From positions 75,293,398-75,357,397 of the forward strand of contig NC_092521.1 in NCBI RefSeq assembly GCF_037038585.1: a stretch of DNA of 64,000 nt, given 5' to 3'. Shown piece after piece: positions 1-13,706 of this stretch. The translations under genes and the position numbers were made by a program. This DNA is from Patagioenas fasciata (taxonomy: Eukaryota; Chordata; Aves; Columbiformes; Columbidae). The notes beneath the pieces were generated by a model. It saw only the letters and a program-made list of their open reading frames with translations. It had not been told where the DNA came from and did not search any database. Numbering within the stretch: the stretch's first letter is position 1; each line of letters opens with the position of its first letter.

Positions 1-328
1 CTTTCTGCAGCCCACTTTACTCATTGAAAATTCCTCACAAGTTCCACTTACCTTTAGGAAAAGTATTTTTCATATAAGGGCTGTAAACAGCATATGATGT
101 GGTCATTTTCAGAGCAACATGCCCCACCTCCCAGGAAAACATTTTAGCTGACAGCTAAACTTACTTTACATTTTCAGCTCTCAATGATGGCAGTTGTAAA
201 TCTGTATATTATTAATTATTGTGCCATACAAAGCAGTCAAAATATCAATTTGGTAAAAGCAGTCTTATAAAATATGTAGAATATGCAGATACTTTGGTTA
301 TTACTAAGGAAGTCCCCTTCTCGTTAAC

Positions 329-361
329 AGTTTATTATTATTATGATTATTATTATTATTG
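329..361. repeat. (TTA)n microsatellite, interrupted
   Basis: TTATTATTATTATG followed by more TTA units. Confidence 0.9.
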
Positions 362-689
362 TGATGGTAAAATTAACTTGTGCAATACTCTATTTTACTG
401 TTGCACTTCTCTTGAGTATTCCTAATGATACAATCAGATGTGTGCAGTTTAGCCACTGAAACATTTTATATGACATATCTTACAGTGAGAAGTAGAATCA
501 TGACAAATTTTTGAGGCATCGTGACCTGCAAAACATACTGTGCACATTCCATTCCTGAGTTACAGAAGCAAATTTAATAGTGTGTTAGCGCACAAAAGAC
601 AAAAATAAAGGAAAGTGAAAACTGTGAAGAATCGAAAGATACCAGGAGACAAAACCCACTAAATGATTATTTCCTTTTTTGTTTGTTTA

Positions 690-800
690 GGGGTTGGTTG
701 GTTGGTTGGTTTGTTTGGGGGGGTGGGGTGGGTGTTTGTGGTTTTGTTTGTTTATGTCTGGTTTGTTGCTGTTGTTGTTTGCTTTGTCTAGGTGTTGCAG
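690..800. repeat. G/T-rich low-complexity tract
   Basis: Starts as (GGTT)n, moves through G-runs (GGGGGGGTGGGGTGGG) into (GTTT)n and (TGTTGT)n. The strand bias is complete: almost no C or A over about 100 bases. Confidence 0.9.
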
Positions 801-2084
801 TCCATTTAAGCTAGTTAGAGTTTCCTGCACTAATCTGGACAATGGATATAGAATCACATGGCTTTGTCCTTTTGGATATGTCTGCACTATTGAGAAGAAA
901 TACTAACACATCCATGTTAGCTGTAAACAAGTCAAATCAGCTACAAAATCAAGTCAGACAGCTGGATAAATTCATACAAGAGAACTCTTGAAACTGCTGT
1001 AGGGACCTGCTGCTGACACCTGGTTCAGCTGGTTTACATTTGCATTTGGTCTGAGTGCAGACAAGTGCTGGGAACAGGGGAGGTGGTTTTATATTAGGTT
1101 AAAAAAGTAACAAGCATTTGGATATATTAGACATGGTTCCGACTCAGTGCATCCTAATACAGAAAAAGTCATATTTTTCACTCTTGCCCTGGGATCAAAA
1201 ACCTTCATTACACTCTGTTCGGAGAGCTGACTTCAGGATAGAAAAAACACTACATGTCAAATCTCTTTATGGGGCTCAGCTCTTTTTTTTTTTTTTTCTC
1301 TATTCTCTCTATTGTTCTTTTAGAGCCTTCATGTCACTTACTTTATTTTTTCAGGTTGTCATAAATGGTCTCCTAAGTTTTTTTTTCCTCACTATGGGAT
1401 AGTGTAGATTTGCTTTGGCACTTGCTAGTGTTGGTGCAGTCTTCAGGTTTAATTTTTAGTTTATCACTAAATGGTAGTCTAATCTGACCAACAGATCAGT
1501 TTATGAGAATGGCTGTAGCAGGTAGCAGTCTTTTCTGCTCTCAGGTTTAGTAAGACTCTTTCATATAGAAAATATCTTTGCAACTACTGATATTAAAAAA
1601 AAAAAATCTACTTTTGTTTTAATGTGCTGTGCTTCTCCATAAATGTACCAGGGTCCCTTCAGTGAAAATAAACCAAGAAAAAAATCCTAGATGGCTATAA
1701 AGAGATTTTATACAGTTTCACCCTTAGGTGAATTATTATAAGTATTATATAAATCCTTGAAATCACACAGATTATCATGAAGATGCTGGCTCATCCCCAA
1801 CAATATGGAGAGCAGTGCAATATTGTGTCCTTTTCTGATTTTTATCTAGTACAGTGATGCACCTTATTTCATGCAGATTGATCAAAATCAATACCTTGCA
1901 CACAGAGATTCATTTCACTTTGTTCCAGAATACCTATCCTCAGCTGCATCATTATGCAAGATAATTTATGAAAAATAAGTAAATGGATTGTGATCTAAGC
2001 ATTGCTTCAAGTGGCAAAATTTATGTTATTCTCTTTGTCTGAAGAAACTCACTGTGTGTTGGGTGGTTACCTTTTTCCTTCTGC

Positions 2085-2400
2085 TTTAGCCGGCTGCTTA
2101 ATTAAGGTGCTGTTTTACAATAGAGAATAATGCGTATTGATTAATAGCTCTCACAAAAACTGCAAGAGTAAGATTGGCATCTGGTGGGCTTGACAGATGC
2201 ACAAGCCATTTACAATGCTTTTCTGTCAGGCAATTCAGTCCCCAGAAAAGGAGACTGCATGACTAATGGGTTTTGCACCTCCTCTTCGTGTGCTCATCTG
2301 CTTTCCCATTGAAGTAATTTATTAGGCACTTATGTGAGTCATGGTTAGCACACTGAAGTCGGAGTGGCTGGTGGCAGCCATTATAATAACCATAAAACAA
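2085..2400. promoter_or_regulatory. Candidate conserved non-coding element
   Basis: Non-repetitive stretch dense in homeodomain-like sites: GCTTAATTAAGG, GTATTGATTAATAG, CTTGACAGATG (MEIS/TGIF-like) and CCATTATAATAACC. Its texture differs from the neighbouring AT-rich DNA. Conservation is not tested; the call is inference. Confidence 0.35.
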
Positions 2401-3364
2401 ATAAAACAGAAATAGGGAAAGCGGGAAATGATGTCTAAGAAGCAGAGAACACCTGTTTTCCCTTTATACTTGCACTAAATATTTGCAATGAATAGTTATA
2501 GTTATATGCAATGTTTATAGTTATATGCAGTGAATAGTCAGAGTTTGATAATGTATTTACACTCACAACTATTTTTACGAACCAACAAGGTTAGTGTATC
2601 TCTACGAAATGAAAATTTTCATAAAGGTTCACTATGGTGAAGTGAGTAGTTCATGTGACATCTTTACTTTGGTGAAGCTTTTGACATACACACAACCATC
2701 TGATAAACAGAACAGAGAAAATATTTCTAGGTTGTCATAAGAAGCCAGTTCTGTGGCCCCTACAGATAGAACTAACCAAGCAGCAGATCGGGCTCAAAAT
2801 AATAGTTTGAGTTGTAGTTGAGACATGAAGAAACACTTCGAACCAGGGATAGAAAATCTTTGGGAACCATCAGAAAACTGCTGCTGTCTACAATGGCCAA
2901 TAGGAAACTATTTAGTTGGTTCTTTGGAAGTGCATCAGCACAGGTGCTATACATTAGTTTTTTCTGCTTGGTCTGTAGGTATTTGAGATGAACAAAACCA
3001 CTGAGTTTCATGTGAATAAAATCGACTAAGGAATAGGCACTTCAATGAGGAAGACGGATTTGAGCTAGCTCAAGGCAAATACTAATGATGCAATTGTAGG
3101 ATTTACTCTGACAGAATCTAGAAGTAGGGTTGTCTGGGTTTTTTAGGTGCAAACTAATAGGACAAGTCATGAATTGCTATTAGCATCCCAAAAGCTTTAT
3201 TACTAGAAGCCCCGAAAGCTGAAGAATACTTGCATGCATGTCATAAAAGAGGGCATAATAAAGTAAATGTGTTCAGCAAGTTGTTAGATATTTTTATAAA
3301 AAAATATTTTTGCGACTGTGACAAATATCTAGCACTTCAACAGTGAACTAGTCATTAGGGAGAA

Positions 3365-4054
3365 GAGAAACATGAAGTTCAATAAGGAGAAGTGCAAACC
3401 ATAGAATCAGCGTTGTAACTGACTGCATGAATAGCAGTCTTGCTGAAAAGGACCTGGAGCTAACAGGGGATGGCAGTTTGAACATAAGCCAGCAGTGTGG
3501 CCTCATTGTAAATAAGGGAGATTATGTGCTGTGCTACATTAAGATCATGGCAAGCAGACTGAGGGCAGTTATTAGCTTCCTCTACTTTGTATTATGAATT
3601 TCTGCAAAGATGTGAGTCCCCAAGGCTAAAAGGGACATGGAGAAATTGGAGAGGGTCCAGCAGAGAACAGCAAAGATGGTCTGGGACCCAGCGCATATGT
3701 GAGGAGCTGGTCTTTGTTGGTCTTCTGAAAAGGTGACCTAACATAAGCCTACAGCTGTATAAATGGCAGTCAAAAGCTGATGGGCCATGCTCTTTGCAGC
3801 AGCTAGCAATAACTCGAATGGTGATAGATTTGCATAGTAGCTTGGCGGCCCAGGGTGGACATTAGGAAAAGATATGTTCACCAGGAGCATAGTGCAGCAC
3901 CGAAACAGGTTACTCATAGAGTAGCTGGAATCTCTGATTTTGGAGGTTTTCAAGACGTCACACAAAATCATGGCTGACCTAGTCTGGCACAGCCACAGTC
4001 CTGTTTCAAGCAGGAGGTTGGAGTAGAGACCCCAAGAGGTCCCTTCCAAACGAC
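3365..4054 (+). mobile_element. Degraded CR1 3' fragment
   Basis: Plus strand: a MKFNKEKCK-like start, SLAEKDLELTGD, SQQCGLIVNKGD, GRVQQRTAKMVWDP-like sequence, and the tail GAGGTCCCTTCCAAACGACA. Many frame breaks mark an old insertion. Confidence 0.78.
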
Positions 4055-7000
4055 ATTTTTAGTTTTAGGATGGATTTCGTATCCAAGCTGCTCCATGTGG
4101 TCTAGTTTTAAGCATTCCAAAAGCAGGTAGGAAGACTGAAGAAGTATCAGCAGTACACAAGATAAAAGTCTGTCTTAGAACTGAAGCCAAGGATTCGTAG
4201 AGATTGCTAGCAAGGGTATCAAAAGAGAGCACAGAAGATAATTTAAAACTCTGAGACAAGGCAATGTGACACCAACAGAGCCCAAACTGAAAGGAAATGT
4301 TGAGAGCTATGAGCACTCTTAAGTCCCCTTTTGAAGGTTAAGAAGGTGAATTATTATATAGCAGTACTAAAGTCAAAAGCTACATTTCTAACACCATTTG
4401 CAGAGGCGAAATACGGTATGGAAATAAACAGTGGCACTTCAAGAAAAAACATAGATTGTGCAGGAAAAAAAGTATCTTTCCTCCTCAAAGACCTATAAAA
4501 CCCCAAGCCTTTCCCTGCTTGTGGAAGTATGGTGAGGAAAGTCAAGATGAAAGACTTGAGTTGTTGCAGAGACGTGCTTCAACAACCAGAAGCTCAACAA
4601 GACACATCATGTTGTTTCTCTTACAAGCTGTTGTGAAGTTCTTTCCCCTTGTTGAAGGAAATAAATAAAAGAGGAATGGCACATGATTCATCAGTTTTCT
4701 AAAGGTAAATTTGCTGTTTTAAAAGTCAGTGTAGCCATTGATTTAAAAGCAGTTTTTTGGAAAGCTGTTTCAATAGGTTATGCGTACATTATATGCGCAG
4801 AAAACGCGTGCAGACCGTCATGCAACAATATGTGTGCAGAAACTAATAACTTCTTGAGGTTAGTGCTTAAATCCTAGACCAAGCACAACTGCAGAAGTGG
4901 AGGAAAGTAAGTCAAATGCTTTTGACAGTAACACGGATATTTATTGATATAAATCAACTAAGACACTGTGTCTAGGTACTGAAAGAAATCTATCTAAAAC
5001 GATCCAAGACAAGACTGGCACAATGTAATCTCTGGTTCATCAGTTGAGTCAATTGTCTCCTGTGTTTTTGTGGTGTTTGAATAACTGAAACTGACGATTT
5101 ATAGATTATATTTACATTTTGACCTGAATTTTGTTATTTGTCTTATTAATGCATCACCATTTTAGAAAAATCATAGTAACTTAGCCTTGTATAGGCTCAG
5201 TTAAGCAAATACCGATCTGTTTAAAATAGACGAGTCACATGGAATGAATGTGGAGACCTTAAGTAAACTTAGACAAGAAATTTGCAAGTCACTTGTCTCT
5301 CTGCAGGTTCTTTTCCTCTCAGCAGCAATTCGAAAATAATTAATCCACTTGCAGAATTAGCTCTTTCTACAAATGCAAATCTTCTTCAGCTGAACAGCAC
5401 TGTTGAACAGAATAAGCAGTTTTATTGGTCAAGCAATTGCAGGTCACTTCTTGGAAGAGTTTACAGAATACTTAAACTGTGAAAGTTATAGCAATTGTGA
5501 GCACAGTACAGAAAGAGATGCAAGAAAACAGGATCCTGAACTGTATACTAAGAAGCCAATTTTATACTTTATGATTTTTAGCATTGTGATATCCGGTATA
5601 ATCTTCTCAGCTGTTGCCTCTGTTCCACTTCCATTATTACAGATTTGAAGTTGCTGATATTTTTTGCATTTACATTTTCTCCATACTTTTCAATCATTAC
5701 ATTCTCTTGAAATACAAGATTGAAGACACAGGGTCTCTTAGTCCAATATCTTGCACTGTTGAAGACAATCTTATAGCATCATCTTTTGAAAACTTAGTTA
5801 ACATTCTTAAAAAAAAAAAAAAAAAAGAAAAAGATGTTTTCTTACTTTGCAACGTAGAAACATAGAAATTGTAAAGACAAGAACTTTTCTGGAGAAGCAG
5901 CAAAACAGCTGCTTCAGCAGCTACATCTGTATCACAAAACAACACTAAACTGATTTCAACACATACATGGATTTGTTCCATTCACCTCCTTCAAGATTAC
6001 ACAGCAAATGCAGTTAGATGCTGAATTATTTGGGGTGTGGGGCAGTCAAAGGAGGGAATAGGGATAGAGGGGAAGGAAGAGAAATCACTACAGTATCATG
6101 ATATGAACTTTTCCTAGATATTAGACAAGAATTACTCTAAATTTACAGACCAGAGTTTGAATCTCTGTTTCTCTAGTCTGCTATTCAAAACATAACTGTG
6201 ACGTTTGAGTCCTCACAGCCTTGAATATTTTCATGCATTCAGTCTTGCCAAAGAGTGCGCAAGTATTGTCAGTCTGCTTTCAGAAGACAGAGGCACGGGT
6301 AAATTCCTCAAAGTAGTTCTGCAAGTCTTAATAAATGTATCTTGTTTCCAGTGTGAAGCCCAGCAGCATGTTTCAAGTTGTCTGTGCTCCCTATGGAGAG
6401 AGTTAAGGTGCATCTGAATGTGTTTCTAAATAGCTAGCTCAGACTGATATCCTGTTGTGAGTATTTGCTTCAAACTAACATGAATTGATCTCTCTCCTGG
6501 TTAGAAATGGAGCCTGGAGTAGTTAGCTCAGATGTAAATACGTAAATTGTAAACACCTTCATTTAGTCAAATTAATGCTACCTGGAAGAGCTAAAGTCTG
6601 CCTAGAGTAAACTAATAGAAAATATTTGATACACATATGACTCTTAAGTCTGAGTTTTCTCAGATACTTCTCTGGAGACTTTCAGGGAAGATCTCCATCT
6701 GCATAAGAACCTCAAGCTGGATTCTCTATTGAAGAGGATCCTAAATCCTTCCTTTCAAAAATGCAGAGTTCAAGTAATTAAAAAAAAAAAAAAGCCACTG
6801 AAAAATACTCCATCATTTCTCTGGAACAGTGGAATTCATAAGTCAGCAATCAGGCTCATTCCTTCTTCTGCAAGTGCAAGAATCAGGACTGTAGCTTCTT
6901 GTCTCCTCAGCAAGCTTCCTAATGAGTGGGCCACAGGCTGTTTGGGACATGGCATCTAGGAGAACGGGACAAGGAAGAAAGGTTTGGATTCGAAGTGCCA

Positions 7001-8699
7001 CCTCCCATCTTTGCCTTTTGGAAACGTGCACTGTTTGAAATGGAATTGCGGGCTGCTCGGAAGGCAGCTGGAAGAGAGCACACCAATGCACGCTCTCACG
7101 TGCTCTGCTTGTCACACCATAGATGCGGGGTCTCCTGTGACCCATGGCCATACCCCAGCTGCTGCACACAGACCCCCATACACACACACACAGAATGGGG
7201 AGCCCCACACCCAGGACAAGTTGGAAATGGATTTTAATGAGAAGACAGAAGAGACTATGCTGGTCAGGTACCAGGTATGGCTTTATCACAGAACCTAATG
7301 CACTGTAAGCATTATTTGTTATCTGAGCCGTCCTGTAAAAACAAAATTATAGTACTAGGCAGTGCATGTGTAGGTTGCCAGCGTACACTCAGTACAGAAC
7401 TGGATGTGGCTGCTGTGATTGGGACATGACTGACCAGCCCCGTTTCCTCAGTAAAACACATTGCATCTGCTCTAGTGGGGACAGAGGGTTTGGGGGTTTG
7501 TACACTGTGTTTTCACTATCAGGCATTAATTATGTTTAAGGTACATAAATCCAGTCTTGTAGTTTTGAAAAAAATAAAACACTCTGTATAAACTCTGTAG
7601 CTTGTTTTTTGCTGTCCATGTAGTACTACAAAAAGACTTGTGTAACAAGCAGGGAAATTTCAAGAACAAATCTCCTTTCTGTAAATTTCTCTCGTGTTTA
7701 TCCAGATTCAAAAAATATTTTCTTGCAAGACTTATTCATGGCCAACTCCACATCCTGAGATCCAGATTAAAATCTTCCTTAGTCATTAAGTGAACAGCAA
7801 AAATATGTGAAAAGCCCCTAAAAGCAGGTATAACATATAAAATGAATACAATTGTCTACAAATATTTCATTGTGGAGAATTTATCATGCAGTTAGTTTAT
7901 AGCAAATAGATTAGAAGCAAACAAACAAACAGACAAGATTCCCCAGACTTCACAAACTGATTTTAATGGACAAGTACAGTTGCAAGAGCAACCAGATTTG
8001 AAGCATGTTATGCAGTATCCTTAGTATTTTTAGTTTACTACCCTTTAAGATGATTTCTTACAAGGACAAGTATTCAGAGCCTTCTTACTGCAGGAGAAAA
8101 CAAACCATCAGCTTTAGACCCTATATTGTCTAGAATAATCTTCACCCTCCCCTTCCACAATTCTAATGCTGGAGACAGCAAAACATTCACCTATTCATGA
8201 TTTGCATGTGTTTTTGGAAACTGTAGACTGATGTTCCTGTCATTATTTGAGTGAATAATCAAGACTGGCCACTGGTAGCAGTGTAGCATAAATACATAAA
8301 TTTATTCTTTGTAATATGAAACATCAAAGGGAAAGTCAGTTAGGAAAGAATGTTTACTGAGTTAAATATAATTGACTCACCTAACTTGACTTCTGGCACA
8401 CAGAAGGTGGCTCCTTCTCCACCTGAAGATCTGCAATTGCAGAACAGGTTGGGTGCCCTGATAGCAGGCAGAAGCAGAACATCATAACTGGGGAAGCGTC
8501 AGAGTTGTCCGAACGTAAACCACATACTAGCAACAGGAGGAAATGGCAAGTGATTGTGGTGGTAGGTTTCCATTTGCAGAGGACAGAAGCCCCCATCTGC
8601 CTACTTGGCTTGCTGCCTAGAATGAGTAGTTGCTTGGCTAGGGCTCACATCCAAGGTGTTGCAGAGAAACGACCAAGGCTCTTGAGCTATTACTCCCTG
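4055..8699. other. Gene-free sequence
   Basis: Only short, unrelated open frames, A-runs at 5810-5826 and 6780-6793, and a CA tract near 7180. A slightly GC-richer block at 6900-7240 gives overlapping frames on both strands, none of a known family. Confidence 0.65.
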
Positions 8700-8985
8700 C
8701 TACTTATCCAGGTGGGCGCCAATGATACTGCCAGGGGAGACCGGGGGAGGCAAGAGTGACTTCAAGGATCTGAGACTTGAGAATCAGGAGCTACAGACTG
8801 GCCAGCCTCACTGTTCCCCTGCAAAAATCATGGACCAAGGCCCCTTGGAGCACATTTCTGGGCCCATGCAGGAGATGCAGGTGATTAGGAAGAGTCAAAA
8901 TGGCTTTACCAATGGTCAGTCACACCTGAACAATCCTATTGCTCTCTATGATAAAATGGCTGGATTTATGGGCAAAGGAGAACAG
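8700..8985 (+). mobile_element. Old CR1 fragment with internal deletion
   Basis: Plus strand: LLLIQVGANDTARGD resembles the CR1 segment LHVGTNDTA near the end of the endonuclease. It is followed almost at once by reverse transcriptase-like SQNGFTNGQSHLNNPIALYD (compare [20 protein letters not shown] at 33350). The region between is missing or scrambled. Confidence 0.65.
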
Positions 8986-11900
8986 TGAATGACTTTGACC
9001 TTGCTGTTCGCACTTGTCAACCCCTTTCAATACACTCTTCCTTCTCTTAACTTAAAGAATAAAAATGACATGTGATACTTTTCTGTAGTATTTCTGTCAG
9101 TTAGCACCTCGGTTCGCAGAAGCTTCTGACCACAGTGACTTGAAGTAAAAGAAGAATTTACACAAATAGTTACGTGTGTCAACTTCTGGCTTTGCCGTGC
9201 TGCAGTTACACAGAACGTATTCTCATACTTACTTCCATGAAAAGACAACACTGCTTTTCATTGCATTGGCAGATTATTCTACTGCAGATAGTACACACCC
9301 CCAGATCTCTTGGTGGAAGTCTGCAACCCAGCAAGGGAAAGTTTTCTCCAGTCCAAAACAAGATGGTGAGTTGATATGGGTTGGCCCAGCAACTGGGGTA
9401 ACACCACAAATGAGGAGAAGCAAAACACAATTAAAGTGACAAGAACAAGATGAGAAATGGAAGATATCAGAACAGCAGCTGCAGAAGAAACTTTCTGACC
9501 CTTTGTTTACCTGACATTAGCTGGACATGTCTTTATAATCACTGATGACATCGCACCTGCAGGTTTGAAGCATTTGATTGAAGACTGCCGTCTGTCCTTG
9601 CTCTTTGTCTGAGAGAAGGTTCCCCTTCCTTTTTTCTTTGCTGGACTTTCCTTACTTGGGTGCCTCAAGGCATTGCATGGAGATGTGCTGGCATCTTGAG
9701 AACCTGCTCTGTCAGGTGCCATCAACACTTACCATTCTTCTTGACGTTCACCATTGCTTTTAAGGCCTTCACTTTCCAGGCAAACCCATCTGAAGCTGCC
9801 TACTACAAATCGCTATAGGTGAAGGAGTACATTCTTCCCTGAGAATCACTGCACTCTGCCCAAATACACACTCACAAGGGCTTGAACAGACTATTCCTGT
9901 TTCAGCGCAGCAGTTTCCTCCACAAGCAGCCACTGATTTGAGGGTGTTTTCTGATAGCAGTCAGACATTGAATGTGGGCATAGAGCACAGGTACCTGCTT
10001 TCTGCATGGCAAGACCTACACTTTCATCAGCATGCAGAAATCATTCCCTCACCTGGGGAAAAAGCTCCCCAGCTGTCTGACTCCTGAAGACAACACAGGA
10101 GACACACAGAACAGCCTTCTCCCCATGCTGGAAGCCCACCCACACCATCCCTTTTCACTCTACCACCTATTTTGCTATCAGCTGTCTGCTGTGATGTCCT
10201 CCATCACTACTTCCACCCATTTTAACAAGGGTAAGGTATTCTGTGGAGGATTGCAGTAAAGGACTTTGCCCTCTCCCTCTTTAGTAGTCCTTCCTTTAGT
10301 AGCATCTTCCTCAAACCTAAGGAATAGAAGGAATTCTTCCCAGAGTTTAAGCACACCAGACAGTCATTGCATTCAAAAAAGAGGGTCATTAAACCAGGAG
10401 CACAAATGGCTTCAAAGGAGTAGAAGCAAAAGACCTGAAAAGGAGCAGACACTGGTAAGAAGAAAAATCACCACCAAAGCAAACAGAGGACAAAGCTGGC
10501 CCTTGGGGAGGTGGAAAGTTGGTTGCTATTCATCCTCAGCTTTTGAGTTCTCAGCTTAGAGAGTCACAGCTAGATTCAAACTTGTCAGCTTTCATATCTG
10601 CTTTCCCACCCCTAGTCCCACTCCTCAGCACTTATGAGACAACTTGCACCTGGCAGACTTCTGCGAAACTACAGAGCTTCTCTCTTCTTTTTTCAGGCGC
10701 CCCATCATCAAAAAAAAATTTACCCAAACGCTTAGACTAATCATCACTATTCCTCTTCCTTCTCTTCATCCCTTCACAAATACATCCCATAAACCTGTAA
10801 GTTTTTCAGAGAAAGCTCACCTTGCTTAGGATACTGTTTTTTCCTCTCACATGCAGCACTTTCAACACTTTCTCAGTGAGAAATCCCACCTCTAGCTTCC
10901 AGAGCTATGCAAAATCTACAACCACGTCCTAGTCTTTGCTCTGAATCCATTTGAAATAGGCTTTAACCATGTCAGGGGCAGAAGAAAACATACTCCTTAG
11001 TCCTCTGGTTATTTCTCTTGTCAGGGCCCCTGAGTTCCTGAATTGCCCTCATCCGCCACTTTTGAGATCTCCATCAACGCATCCTCCACACATTTATTGG
11101 TCTGGATCTCCATTTAAGATCAGACCTGGGCCACTAGCTCTTGTTCGAGCTATGTTGTAGGTGTATCTGCCTTTACTCTGGTCTCTGGGCTTATTTCCTT
11201 GCTGAATCCTAGACCTAGTCCTAAGTAGCTGGTCTCCAGTTCTGCCTCTGTCTCTCTTTCTTGTGTGGACATTAGATCTAACTTGTAGCTTTCCTTCTGA
11301 GCCTTATCTGCTGCTCCTGGCTCAGCTTTCCCAGTGCACCCTGGATCAAATCTGTCAACTCAGTTTTCCTGGGAATACCAAAACAGTCTGTTTTCAGCAC
11401 CATACCCCACCTGCTGCATCTGGATGCTGAAGATCTGTGTCCTGGCCAAAGAGAGCACTGCCCCTGCCTGTGCTGTGATCATCCCCACTTCCTGGGTCAT
11501 CTCTCTTTTGGAGGAGCCTTGTTCTGGCTGGTCCCTGGCACCTCTCACCCTGTGTGGTACAAGGCAATCCTCCTGCCACCATGAGGCCACACCCGCAAAG
11601 CTGTTGTAATTGTGCCAGGAGTTCAGGTAATGCCTTTGCCCTCCTTTTGCCTAATCACTTTTTTTTCCTTAGGCGTGATGCCAGTGTAACTGTAGCCCTG
11701 TAATATACGATATTGTCACTGCTAGTAGCATGCTATAAGCTTTCTATTGAGCTTGCAAGAAACTAGAGCTGACGCTTGTCAGGCGTGATCTGTCTCAATT
11801 TCATTTGACCTGCCTGTAGCATTACTTCGCTTGTATGTGGCAGCAATTTCTCTGACTTTCCAGGTATCTATATCTGATTTGCTTTGTTTTTCTTTGTGTA

Positions 11901-13227
11901 ATACAACTACAGTATGCTATAGGTGGCAAGCAGTTGTTCCAGGCAGACCGCGGCTTCTAGAGTTCTTAACACAATGACACTGAGTAGAAAAATACAGGTC
12001 TGTAATGGCAGCAGAACCCTTCATGTGGAGACACAGGATGTGGCATAGAGGATTACATGTATGGGACAAGAGAGACTGGCATGTGGTTGGTACTGGAAAT
12101 GCCATGCTATAAACAATTCACTAATGATCATTTAAATTGCAGACCTGGAGCTGGACAAAAATGGGTTTAGTGATAGGAAAAAGAGTAAAGAAATAGTATA
12201 TTACATAAAGAAATCCAAATTTACTATATATGGTGCCATGTAACCTGGAGCTGTAAATCAAGGAAGAAAGAGGAAGGGTGTAAAGGCATGTTAAGAAGCA
12301 CACAACATATATCTATATACAGTATTATGTATATTATACATGCACATATATATGTGTGGAAAAAAAAAAAAAACAAACACCACACGTACAAGCAAACAAA
12401 CAAAAATCTAAGAGAAAGAGTAGGAAAAAGAGGGTAAAGAATAAAAACCCTGTCAGTATGAACATCATATTTCGTGTGGTAAAGGACTACAGATGTTGTC
12501 AACTTGCTGTAATGTTCCCTCTACTGCCAATGCCAGCATGAAGCCACTGACCTCTGGACCCGTAGGAGCAGTGGAAAGATGAAGATAACCCCAGGAAAAA
12601 GGCAGAAACTAAAATGTGTGTTCATTACAATTAAAATTGTATTACTTCTATTACTATGGCTTTTTACCTGTACATAAGTATTGTACCTGCATTAAATATC
12701 TTTTCTGTAATAACTAGATCTAGACTAATGATGATCCCTGAATTAGACTGTGAAGATTTCAATTTTACTAGGAATAACTTATGGTCTAAATTAGAAGCAG
12801 TGCTGCTTCTTTACCCATAGAAAATATCTTCAATGGAATGCTACATGAAGGGTGTAAGTCCTCCTTCCTACACTCCATCATCTCTCCTTGAAAGCCCCTG
12901 TACAGGATGCTCATTTATCACTTCACATTGGTTTAGAGAAGAAAAATTCTGAGCAATTTTTTTCCTGGCATTCAAAGTAACCACACAGCCTGAAGAAATT
13001 GTTCTCCTTGCTACCAACAGTATTAGGCAAGTATCAGAAAGGAAGAGGACTTCCACAAGGGAAGAAGTTTTCTCTGAAATTAGGAGACAGTCCTCTATGC
13101 CCAAGAAAGAATCCAGCTTTCGGCAGATCTGTGACTATACAGGGCACAGGATTATATCTTATTTGAGGGGGATATCACAGTATGATGCCTTCTAGGAGTT
13201 TGTATGATGCCTTCTGGAGGTGTTTTC
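8986..13227. other. Gene-free sequence
   Basis: No exon or repeat family is recognised apart from the simple sequence at 12300. The C/T-rich block at 10550-11620 yields several short frames, which look like compositional effects. A 22-bp tandem (TATGATGCCTTCT) lies at 13180-13223. Confidence 0.6.
12300..12410. repeat. AT-rich to A-rich simple sequence
   Basis: TATATC/TATATA units, then ACATATATATGTG, an A14 run and interrupted CAAA/AACA units. Confidence 0.85.
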
Positions 13228-13637
13228 AGGGCCCCTCAGTTCAAGAAGGACAGGGAACTGCTGGAGAGGGTCCAGCGCAGGGCAACAAAGATGATTAAGG
13301 GAGTGGAGCATCTCCCTTGTGAGGAAAGGCTGAGGGAGCTGGGTCTCTTTAGCTTGGAAAAGAGGAGACTGAGGGGCAACCCCATTAATGTTTATAAATA
13401 TATAAAGGGTGAGTGTCACAAGGATGGAGCCAGGCTCTTCTCAGTGACAACCAACGGTAGGACAAGGGGCAATGGGTGCAAACTGGAACATAGAAGGTTC
13501 CACTTAAATATAAGAAGAAACTTCTTCTCAGTAAGGGTGACAGAGCACTGGAACAGGCTGCCCAGGGGGTTGTGGAGTCTCCTACTCTGGAGACATTCAA
13601 AACTCGCCTGGACACATTCCTGTGTAGCCTCATCTAG
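13228..13637 (+). mobile_element. CR1 LINE fragment lacking both ends
   Basis: Plus-strand open segment with [20 protein letters not shown] and [17 protein letters not shown], then [18 protein letters not shown]. It is 5'-truncated, as is usual, but also stops at CTCATCTAG and lacks the normal CR1 3' tail. A short tandem repeat follows. Loss of the tail implies later deletion. Confidence 0.9.
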
Positions 13638-13662
13638 CCTCCAGTGTTCCCTTTGCATGTTT

Positions 13663-13706
13663 GTTTACACAGTGAAAGTATACACAGTTTACACAGTGAA
13701 AGTATA
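13663..13706 (+). repeat. Tandem repeat, period 24 bp, 1.8 copies
   Basis: GTTTACACAGTGAAAGTATA occurs at 13663 and again at 13687. It begins 26 bases after the broken 3' end of the CR1 fragment. Confidence 0.85.

Larger units (their letters stand above)
1..3364. other. Gene-free AT-rich sequence
   Basis: No coding exon is recognised. It holds the microsatellites at 329 and 690, a T-run at 1281-1295, an A-run at 1595-1606 and the candidate regulatory stretch near 2085-2400. Confidence 0.7.

Noticed and set aside
687-906. Two frames encoding Gly/Trp/Val-rich or Pro/Asn-rich peptides
   Set aside because: They are translations of the G/T simple repeat.
5282-5648. A possible pseudogene with a membrane segment (GIIFSAVASVPLPLL)
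   Set aside because: Two short frames in different phases, AT-rich composition and no recognised family; hydrophobic runs are common by chance in such DNA.
6843-7298. Overlapping frames on both strands
   Set aside because: A local rise in GC gives open frames in three phases at once; none resembles a known protein.
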